This document shows, piece by piece, positions 55,565 to 62,333 of a stretch of DNA of 64,000 bases; position 1 is the first letter of the stretch; the number at the start of each line of letters is the position of its first letter. The stretch lies in the NCBI RefSeq assembly GCF_003416895.1, contig NZ_QVIO01000009.1, positions 62,001 to 126,000 of the forward strand, read 5' to 3'. Source of the stretch: Duganella sp. BJB476. Its GTDB lineage: Bacteria; Pseudomonadota; Gammaproteobacteria; Burkholderiales; Burkholderiaceae_D. The position numbers and the translations under genes were made by a program. Below the pieces are notes generated by a model, which was given only the letters and a program-made list of their open reading frames with translations, ran no database searches and was not told where the DNA came from.

Positions 55565-56497
55565 ATGCCATATTCATTACAGGACAAGCTGGTTGTTGGA
55601 GTTGCCTCAAGTGCGCTCTTTGATCTCAGTGAGTCGGATAAAGTTTTTCGCAGTCACGGAGAAGCCGCATATCGGAAATATCAAGAGGAGCATCTGAACG
55701 ATCCGCTGCCTGTTGGGGTGTCCTATTCTTTCATCAAGCGCTTACTGTCGTTGAATGATCTGTCTGTTGACGGAGAACCTCTAATTGAGGTTATGCTGCT
55801 TTCTCGGAATGACCCGGATACCGGCCTACGTGTAATGAACACCATCAAGCATTATGGGCTGGGGATCACTAGGGCAATTTTTCAAGCAGGAAAGTCACCG
55901 TATGAATACATCCGCCCGTTGAATATTTCTTTGTTCCTCTCTGGAAATAAAAGCGATGTGCTGGAGGCGATTGCGTCAGGACTGCCGGCCGGCTTTGTCA
56001 TAGATTCCATGAAGATTGATGATGAGAAAGATCAAACCTTAAGAATTGCATTTGACTTTGATGGGGTCTTGGCAGATGACACTTCAGAGCGTGTGATGCA
56101 GAGCTCAGATCTTGAGCATTTTCACGCACATGAAACTGCTAATGTAATGGAACCGCATGGAGGTGGGCCATTAAAGGAGTTCTTGCTCCGTGTCTCTAAA
56201 ATTCAAATGGCTGAGGAAGAAAAAAAACAAACAGACCCGACGTATAAAAATAGGCTGCGTGTGTCCATCGTTACTGCGCGCAATGCACCGTCTCATGAGC
56301 GCGCCTTGAATACGCTGAAAAATTGGGGGGTAATGGTCAACGACGCATTTTTCCTTGGGGGCATTGCGAAGGGGACGATACTTGAGGTCTTACGACCTCA
56401 TATTTTCTTCGATGATCAAGCCGGTCATCTAGCCTCCACGAGTCCAGTCGCTCCGTCGGTTCATATTCCATTCGGTATCACTAACACAGGTATGTGA
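55565..56497 (+). CDS. Cytosolic 5'-nucleotidase family protein
   Basis: A 310-residue protein resembling the 5_nucleotid (PF06189, NT5C1-like) family: KLVVGVASSALFDLSESDKVF at the start and a HAD-like DFDGVLADD motif near residue 165, with the phosphatase aspartates. Such enzymes remove phosphate from nucleoside monophosphates; bacterial members also occur in defence or mobile contexts. The start at 55565 follows GAAAG and matches the family start. Like its neighbour it is AT-rich, so both probably arrived together. Confidence 0.8.
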   Translation: MPYSLQDKLVVGVASSALFDLSESDKVFRSHGEAAYRKYQEEHLNDPLPVGVSYSFIKRLLSLNDLSVDGEPLIEVMLLSRNDPDTGLRVMNTIKHYGLGITRAIFQAGKSPYEYIRPLNISLFLSGNKSDVLEAIASGLPAGFVIDSMKIDDEKDQTLRIAFDFDGVLADDTSERVMQSSDLEHFHAHETANVMEPHGGGPLKEFLLRVSKIQMAEEEKKQTDPTYKNRLRVSIVTARNAPSHERALNTLKNWGVMVNDAFFLGGIAKGTILEVLRPHIFFDDQAGHLASTSPVAPSVHIPFGITNTGM

Positions 56498-56921
56498 TCT
56501 GAGATGGCTCATCCGCTCTCATGCAGGGTTTTGTCGTCCTCGACGGGCTTGGAGTTGCGGCCTGTGCGCTTTGGGGGGCGAAGTGTGCTGGGCCATGCCG
56601 GACATTTGCGCACCTTGAGATTCGGCAGATTGCTTCTCCGCTGACTTAAGACTTGACACAGGTGGGATTAAATCTTCGTTCTACAACGCTAACCACCGTT
56701 GCTGGCGCCGTGGCCGTCCTGATCAAGTTGCGAGTAGTGCTGGACTTCAACGTCTGCTAGCTAGATGGAGCTTTAGTATTAATTGAACGTTCCGGCACGC
56801 TCCTTTGGCCCCAAACTTTCGGCTAACTGTGGAGCTTCGCGGATGAAAGAGATTAAGCGCAAAGTCCTAAGGTACTGAGTCACCGGTCCTTTGCCGGCGG
56901 GCTAATTCTGGTGATGCCCAG
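56498..56921. other. Gene-free stretch of 424 bp
   Basis: No open frame longer than about 50 codons and no recognised RNA gene, PIP box or complete inverted repeat. The composition changes from AT-rich to GC-rich across it, marking the right boundary of the AT-rich insert. Short open pieces could be the remains of a mobile element, but nothing can be named. Confidence 0.4.
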
Positions 56922-57791
56922 CTACGGCGGCGGCTCCAGCACCGCCTTGATCTCGGCATCGAGCTGCCCGGCCTGCTCGCGGTGCACCAGGTTTTCGATC
57001 ACCTGGGCCTGCTGTTCGCGGGTCAGGGCCACGCCCATGTCGCGCTCGGCGGCGTCAATCGCGGCGCCCAGTCCAAGCTCCCGGTCCAGCGACAGCTCGG
57101 GCATCTTGCGCAGCGCCTGCGCCGCCATCCGCTGCGGCGTCACGTCGCCATCCGGCGCCGCCAGCGGCGTCTGCGGCGCCAGTACCGCGTTGGCCGCCGC
57201 CGCGAAGCCGCCCACGCAATTCTGCTCGCTGTTGAGCGTGTACACGGGCGCATGCTCGAAAGCGCGCAGCGCGCTCGCCTGCTGGGGGCTCAGGTGGGGA
57301 CCGTTCAAGCGCGTCATCGGCAAATGCCGCGACGACGACGAGCGCGCCAGCCGCGCTGCCATGCGCGGCGGATCGGCATCGAACGGCCTGGCCTGTTTGG
57401 GATAGACCTGGGTACCGAAATCGTAGGGCGTGCCGGGCGGGTGTTGCAGCGCGCCGCGCACCCGCCGCGGCGCGGCGTCGGCGCCGGCCTTGCCCGTGGC
57501 GCCATGGCCATAGGCCGGCGCCAGTCCGTGTTCGGTCCGCTCGCGCGCGGTGGTGACGATCTGGATGTGGCCCGGCGTCACGCCGCGCCCCTCCTCTCCG
57601 TGCAAGGTGGTGGGCTCGACGTCGACGTGATAGCGGCGCCGCGGTATCAGGTTGGCCAGCAACGCCGGGATGCTGCGCTTGGGCGAGGACGGCGGCCGGC
57701 GCGGCGAACCGGGCGAGCCCGGCAGATCGTCCAGCGCCGCGGCGGCATCGGCGATCGACGCGGCCGCGGTATCCCTCAGTTTTTTCAGCAT
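56922..57791 (-). CDS. Hypothetical protein of the effector operon
   Basis: A 289-residue protein with a Pro/Ser/Arg-rich region at residues 24-45 and no Sec signal or membrane helix. Its features include a His in TPGHIQIVTTA and a Cys in SEQNCVGGFAAAANA, which might be an active-site pair in a permuted papain-like fold, but this is speculative. The C terminus is helical. It is the last gene of the minus-strand series starting beyond 64000, 63 bp after the effector at 57855. The ATG follows a GGAG. Likely a type III effector or helper. Confidence 0.55.
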   Translation of the reverse strand: MLKKLRDTAAASIADAAAALDDLPGSPGSPRRPPSSPKRSIPALLANLIPRRRYHVDVEPTTLHGEEGRGVTPGHIQIVTTARERTEHGLAPAYGHGATGKAGADAAPRRVRGALQHPPGTPYDFGTQVYPKQARPFDADPPRMAARLARSSSSRHLPMTRLNGPHLSPQQASALRAFEHAPVYTLNSEQNCVGGFAAAANAVLAPQTPLAAPDGDVTPQRMAAQALRKMPELSLDRELGLGAAIDAAERDMGVALTREQQAQVIENLVHREQAGQLDAEIKAVLEPPP

Positions 57792-57854
57792 GAAGCAGTC
57801 TCCTGTTGGAAGTCGATGACCGGCGACCGCGCATGCCGGTATCGTGACGCGGCG

Positions 57855-59468
57855 CTACGCCGCCGGCGCCCTGGCCTGCTGCGCCTGGATCTTGGGCAAC
57901 AGCTTGAACCAGATCACCACGGCGGCGCTATAGGCCGCCACCGTCGCCACCGTGTTGGCCGCCACCCGCACCGCGTCGCTGTCGGGGGCGATGGCGCGGG
58001 CGCCGGCCATGGCCGCCGGCTGGACCAGCGCGTTGACCACGGTGGCAGCCAGGATGCCGGTGGCGCGTTGCCCCACCTGCGAACCGGCGTGCAATGCCAG
58101 CCCGACGCCGGTGCGGCCGCCGGTAAAGCCATTCCAGCCGGCCCGCAAGCTGTTGACCAGCAGGTCGATCCGGCGGGGATTGCCGCCATCGCCGGCCGCG
58201 CCGCCGGCGTGCGGATTGCGCACCGTGAACAACGGCAGGTCGTACTCCTCGCCGCCGGCCGTCACCCGCACCGTGGTGTGGGCCTTCAGCGCGGCCAGCG
58301 CCACGCCGGTGGCCGCTCCCGCCGCGCCCGAACCCGCCGTGCCCAGCGCGACCCGGGTCAACAACGCCGGCGCCTTGAACTGGCTGGTCGGCGTAGTCAG
58401 CGCGGCGCGCAGCGCGTGCGCCGAGTCGAAGGACAGTACGCCGGCGCCGATGGCGCGCACGCTGTCCAGCGTATAGCGGTCCTGCAGCTGGGCCACGGCG
58501 GCGCGCTGGCCCTGGACTTCGGCCAGTTCGGCCTGGTACCGGGATTCCGGCTTGACCTCGCCCGCCGTCCCGTCCACATACGGCGAGGGATCGGGGTACA
58601 GCTGTTCCGGCGGCACTTTCTGAAACACCCGCGTGCCGCCGGCCAGCGCCTGGGCCGCGCCGCTCAATCCTGGCGCGACCAGCGCCTGGCCGACCACGCT
58701 GCTGATCCCGCCCGCCAGCGCACCGGCGGCCGTGCCGGCGAATGAACGCGCCATCGCCGTCTTCAACGACACCGGCGGCGCCGGCGTCGGCGTGTGCAGG
58801 CCGGTCAGATGGTCGCCGGCCATCCCGGTCATGGCGGCGATGGCGCCCTGTTCGCCGCCGGTGCGGCCGGCGCCGAACGTGGTGGAGGTGTTGGCCCCGA
58901 TGCCGAGCGCCTCCAGCGCGCCGGCGCTGACGGCGCCCAGGCGGTCGCTGTAGCCGCGCAGTTGCTGGTGGCCATCGAGCTGGATGGCGCGTACCCCGGC
59001 GCGGGCGGCGGCCTGCTCCGGCGTGACCGGCGCCCTCGCCCGCGACGAACTGGCGTGGCGGGACAGGGCGGACAGGCTGGCGCTGTCGGAACGGCGCGGC
59101 GGACTGACGCCGCCGCTCCCCGGCGCCGCGCCCGAGCGGATGTTGGCGACCATGCTGCGCCACGAACCGAAGCGGCTGGAGCGGCCCGTCACGCCGGCGG
59201 CGCCCGAACCCGCCTCGGACGCGTCCGAGCGCATGGACGAACCCAGCAGCGAGCGGCTGATCGAGCGCGGTGGACTGCCGATCTCCGGCGCGGACTCGGG
59301 CAAGATGTCGATCACGGCGGCGTCCGGGCGCGGCGCCTGGGTCAGGCCGGCCAACTGCGGCGGGCGCTGGCGGCGCGGCGCCGACGGCGCGGCGGGCTCG
59401 CCGCCCACGGCCGCCATCGGAACGGCCGCGTCCGGCGGCGCGGCGTGGCTGCCGCTGATCTTCGTCAT
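57855..59468 (-). CDS. Type III effector candidate with dedicated chaperone, possibly HopM1-like
   Basis: A 537-residue protein. Residues 1-140 are Ser/Pro/Arg-rich and disordered, as in secretion-signal regions. The rest is helical and Gly/Ala-rich with several hydrophobic segments (about 240-280, 365-385 and 480-525). The start overlaps the stop of a CesT-type chaperone gene (ATGA), the standard pairing for an effector and its chaperone. Location beside AvrE-, HrpW- and transglycosylase-like genes recalls the conserved effector locus of Pseudomonas, where the ShcM-HopM1 pair sits. Sequence identity with HopM1 was not established. Confidence 0.65.
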   Translation of the reverse strand: MTKISGSHAAPPDAAVPMAAVGGEPAAPSAPRRQRPPQLAGLTQAPRPDAAVIDILPESAPEIGSPPRSISRSLLGSSMRSDASEAGSGAAGVTGRSSRFGSWRSMVANIRSGAAPGSGGVSPPRRSDSASLSALSRHASSSRARAPVTPEQAAARAGVRAIQLDGHQQLRGYSDRLGAVSAGALEALGIGANTSTTFGAGRTGGEQGAIAAMTGMAGDHLTGLHTPTPAPPVSLKTAMARSFAGTAAGALAGGISSVVGQALVAPGLSGAAQALAGGTRVFQKVPPEQLYPDPSPYVDGTAGEVKPESRYQAELAEVQGQRAAVAQLQDRYTLDSVRAIGAGVLSFDSAHALRAALTTPTSQFKAPALLTRVALGTAGSGAAGAATGVALAALKAHTTVRVTAGGEEYDLPLFTVRNPHAGGAAGDGGNPRRIDLLVNSLRAGWNGFTGGRTGVGLALHAGSQVGQRATGILAATVVNALVQPAAMAGARAIAPDSDAVRVAANTVATVAAYSAAVVIWFKLLPKIQAQQARAPAA

Positions 59469-59920
59469 GGCGCTCCCCGCTGCCGCAAGGGCGCCGCCAG
59501 CTGCGCCAGCCCTTCGCCGGCGGCCGCGGCCACCGCCGCGATCTGCTGCAGCTTGCGCGCCAGTTGAGCGCCGTCGGTCGCGGCCAGCCGGGCCGGATGC
59601 ATCACCATCAGTTCGCTCTCGGCGGTGAGGCCGAAGGCGCAGCCGGCCGCCAGCAAGTTGGGCAGGTTGGCTTGCAGCAGCCGCAGCATGGCGCCGGATG
59701 TCAGTCCCGGCGCCGCCTGCACGGTGGCAGCCACCACCAGGTCATACTCGGTCTCGCCGTCTTCAGGCAGCGCCACCACCGTCACGATCTGTCCGTCGAT
59801 ATCCACGGCGCCGCTGGTTGCCACCTGGGCGGCCGTCTGGTCGTCTAGGCCCAGGCACAAGGCGGCCTGCCGCAGCAGGGGCGGCAGCGCCCCCGCCGAT
59901 GTCGCGGTATGGTTCATCAT
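59465..59920 (-). CDS. Type III secretion chaperone, CesT-like
   Basis: A 151-residue acidic protein with the size and layout of class I chaperones: an N-terminal helix (LLRQAALCLGL), a β-sheet region (GQIVTVVALPEDGETEYDLVV), the LLQANLPNLLAAG segment, another sheet (CAFGLTAESELMVMHP), and a C-terminal helix (LARKLQQIAAVAAAAGEGL). It binds the secretion region of the effector encoded next to it and keeps it unfolded. It overlaps the transglycosylase gene upstream and the effector gene downstream. Confidence 0.75.
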   Translation of the reverse strand: MMNHTATSAGALPPLLRQAALCLGLDDQTAAQVATSGAVDIDGQIVTVVALPEDGETEYDLVVAATVQAAPGLTSGAMLRLLQANLPNLLAAGCAFGLTAESELMVMHPARLAATDGAQLARKLQQIAAVAAAAGEGLAQLAAPLRQRGAP

Positions 59921-60771
59921 GCCTCCAATCTACCTGGGCGCAGCACCGCAGGATTCTTCATTTCCGCGTCGATCTTCGCCAGATAGCTGGCGCCGGACGC
60001 ATTGCCCGGGTCGGCGTTGCCGGAGACGTAGTAGGACAGGCCCTGCCGCAGGCCGCCATGGTCGGCGACACGCTGGGCCAGATTGGACGCGGCCATGCGC
60101 AATTGCACGGTCACGCTGTGCTCGTACTGGCCGGTGGTGACGATCTGGCTGCCCACGCGGGTGTTGCCGGGGCCGCCATCGGACCATGCGCGGCCATCCA
60201 GGTATTTCCTGGAAATCTGTCCCAGGCCGATCGAGGTATTATTGTCGGAGGCGCGGTCCAGATCGCCTTCCTGGTGCATGGCCTTCTGGTAACCCTGCGT
60301 GAAGGCGCCCGATTCCACCTGCAGCTGCGCGCGAAACGCGCCGGGATCCAGTCCATATTCCCTGGCGGTGGCGTCCGCCGCCCGGCCGAAGTCGCCCTCC
60401 GTCTTGATCTGCGCGTCCCGCGCCGGTTCATCGCCACGGATGACGGGCAGGAACCGGGGTTGAGTCCGGGTGGCGGCCTCGCTCACGCTGGACGCCCCGG
60501 GAACGGCGGCCGCGCCGGCCGCGGGGGGCGCGGCCGCCTTGATCGATGGCGATGACGACGTATCCTGCTTGCAGCGGGCCGCCATGTTCTGGAAGTGCCG
60601 CTCCAGCTGATGCGCTATCCCGGGCGCCGGCGCCGCGCCTGGCGCGCTCGCGGATGCGTCAAGCGCATCATGGGCCGCGCGGGTCTTGTGCGCCGTGGCG
60701 TGATGATGGTGGCCATGGTGGTGATGGCCATGATGATGGTGCGGTGGTCCCGAAACCTTGTGATCTGACAT
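59917..60771 (-). CDS. Lytic transglycosylase, HrpH/Hpa2-type
   Basis: A 284-residue protein. The N terminus is extremely His-rich (residues 8-30). The C-terminal half is a lysozyme-like transglycosylase domain: the catalytic Glu is in LQVESGAFTQGYQKAM, followed by NTSIGLGQISRKYLDG and an ALYY-like LSYYVSGNADPGN end. No Sec signal is seen, which fits HrpH/HopAJ-type enzymes that are sent by the type III system to open peptidoglycan. It overlaps the chaperone gene by 4 bp. Confidence 0.82.
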   Translation of the reverse strand: MSDHKVSGPPHHHHGHHHHGHHHHATAHKTRAAHDALDASASAPGAAPAPGIAHQLERHFQNMAARCKQDTSSSPSIKAAAPPAAGAAAVPGASSVSEAATRTQPRFLPVIRGDEPARDAQIKTEGDFGRAADATAREYGLDPGAFRAQLQVESGAFTQGYQKAMHQEGDLDRASDNNTSIGLGQISRKYLDGRAWSDGGPGNTRVGSQIVTTGQYEHSVTVQLRMAASNLAQRVADHGGLRQGLSYYVSGNADPGNASGASYLAKIDAEMKNPAVLRPGRLEA

Positions 60772-60817
60772 GATGCGCCTTGCGGTAACGTTATTGAAGA
60801 AGTGAACTGCGCGCGAC

Positions 60818-62233
60818 CTAACGCACGCCCAATTTTTTCAGCATCGAGGCAACGCCGCCTGGCTGCGCCACCCGGCTGGGTTGCTTCGGGTCGTAGCCGC
60901 TCTTTTTCAGCGCATCCTTCATCAACGCCGACATCGGCCGCTTGTCGCCGCTCAGTTTGGCGGTGACGGCGGCGGCGACGAACGGCCTGCGGCTTTCAAA
61001 CTGGCTGGTCGAGTCGCCCGGCCTGGTCTCGGCATAGGAAACAGCGCCATTCAAGGGCTCCATGCCCGGCGGCGCCGCCGGGCGATCCGGCATCGGCAAG
61101 CCATGCGCGATCTGGTCGGCCAGCAGCTGCGCATCTTTCACCTTGACGGCGTTCTTCGCTCCCAGATAGACCACGGCGTCGTCGACGCGGCGGCCGATCT
61201 GGCCGAAATTGGGCAGTTTGAATTCCTTGATATCGACATGCTTGCTGGTGGCCTCATGTATCCTGCCGATATACGAGGGCGCGCTGGCCGCCGTGAAATT
61301 GACCGTCAGGCGGCCGGCCGGGCCCTGCAGGTTGGATGGAGGCGCGCCGGTTTCCAGGTATTCCGAGCGCTGCCCCACGTACTGGAAATCGCGCGCGGAT
61401 TTGCGCTGCTGCCCCTGCCGCGGCGCGGTCTTGGGATACTTCTGGAACACCCGCTCCGGCCGGTCCGTCGTCATCGCCCCGGTCACCGAGAGGCCCGATT
61501 TTCGGACCATGGCGCTGTTGCCAAGCTCGGTCAAGGTATGGAATGCCTTGACCAGATTGCTGGTGCGCAGGTCGCCGGTGCTCCGTCCCGACGCATTGCT
61601 GGCCGGCTTGGCATAGGTCTGCCTGGTCAGTTCGGGACTGCGCCAATGCTTGTACAGATGCTTGGACGCCTGTCCCAAGTACTGCTTCGCCATCGCCGGA
61701 TCCGGGTGGCTGCTGACCACGCGCTCGGTGCGCCTGGCCCATTGCTCCATCGACGTCCGCGCATAGTCCTTGGCGGCCGGCGCCCCGGCTTGCGCCAGGC
61801 CGGCCTGCACTTCCGCGATCTCGCGCCGCAGCGCCACCGTGACGTCGGTGTAGCCGTGGGCGCTGTCGCCGCGTTTGCGCGGGATCAGCGTGGCCGCGGT
61901 GGTCGGCTCGTGGGGCAAGGTGACGCCTTGCAGCGGCTGGAGCGCCGCGCGCCCGCGCTGCAACTGGGCGGCGCTCGGCAACGCCCGCCTCGCGGTTTCC
62001 CGGCCGATGTTGTCGCCAGCCTGCTCCAGCGCGTTGCCGGGCCGTTCGCGCCCCGCCGTTTGCCGGGTCAGGCGTGGTCCGCCGCCGGCCGCCGGCGGGC
62101 GGGCCAGGCCGGATAAGGGGCCGGTCAGCTGTTTGGCCGGCGTCGACAGACGCGGACGCTCCTGCGGTATGTCCCGGTGCGGCTCGCTTGGGTGGGAGGG
62201 CGAGGCTGGCATGTGGAAGCGGATTTTGTGCAT
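60818..62233 (-). CDS. Type III effector candidate, possibly HopA1-like
   Basis: A 471-residue protein with a Pro/Ser/Arg-rich N terminus (residues 1-60) and no Sec signal. The C-terminal third has a pattern seen in the HopA1 family: RRVDDAVVYLGAKNAVKV, then a PxPxRPAAPPGMEP stretch, SYAETRPGDSTSQFESRRPF and AAAVTAKLSG. A definite assignment needs a profile search. The ATG at 62233 lies 66 bp downstream of an imperfect PIP promoter and 46 bp separate its end from the transglycosylase gene. The ATG was chosen over an upstream in-frame ATG at 62296, which overlaps the promoter. Confidence 0.65.
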   Translation of the reverse strand: MHKIRFHMPASPSHPSEPHRDIPQERPRLSTPAKQLTGPLSGLARPPAAGGGPRLTRQTAGRERPGNALEQAGDNIGRETARRALPSAAQLQRGRAALQPLQGVTLPHEPTTAATLIPRKRGDSAHGYTDVTVALRREIAEVQAGLAQAGAPAAKDYARTSMEQWARRTERVVSSHPDPAMAKQYLGQASKHLYKHWRSPELTRQTYAKPASNASGRSTGDLRTSNLVKAFHTLTELGNSAMVRKSGLSVTGAMTTDRPERVFQKYPKTAPRQGQQRKSARDFQYVGQRSEYLETGAPPSNLQGPAGRLTVNFTAASAPSYIGRIHEATSKHVDIKEFKLPNFGQIGRRVDDAVVYLGAKNAVKVKDAQLLADQIAHGLPMPDRPAAPPGMEPLNGAVSYAETRPGDSTSQFESRRPFVAAAVTAKLSGDKRPMSALMKDALKKSGYDPKQPSRVAQPGGVASMLKKLGVR

Positions 62234-62260
62234 GTTGACGTCTCGTTGGAGAGAGTGCCC

Positions 62261-62322
62261 AGTGTAGGTAAGCGGGAGGCCCGCGCGGCGGCGCAATACG
62301 CTGCGATGTCGCGCGGAACGAA
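62261..62322 (-). promoter_or_regulatory. Imperfect PIP box and -10 upstream of the gene at 62233
   Basis: On the minus strand: TTCGT (62318-62322), 15 bases, AGCGT (62298-62302), 31 bases, TACACT (62261-62266). The second half-site has two mismatches (AG for TT), but the -10 hexamer sits at exactly the spacing of the perfect sites. Confidence 0.4.
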
Positions 62323-62333
62323 ATCCGGCGGGT

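Noticed and set aside
56498..56921. Transposase remnant
   Set aside because: Short frames looked vaguely transposase-like, but no terminal repeats, target duplication or recognisable motif could be found.
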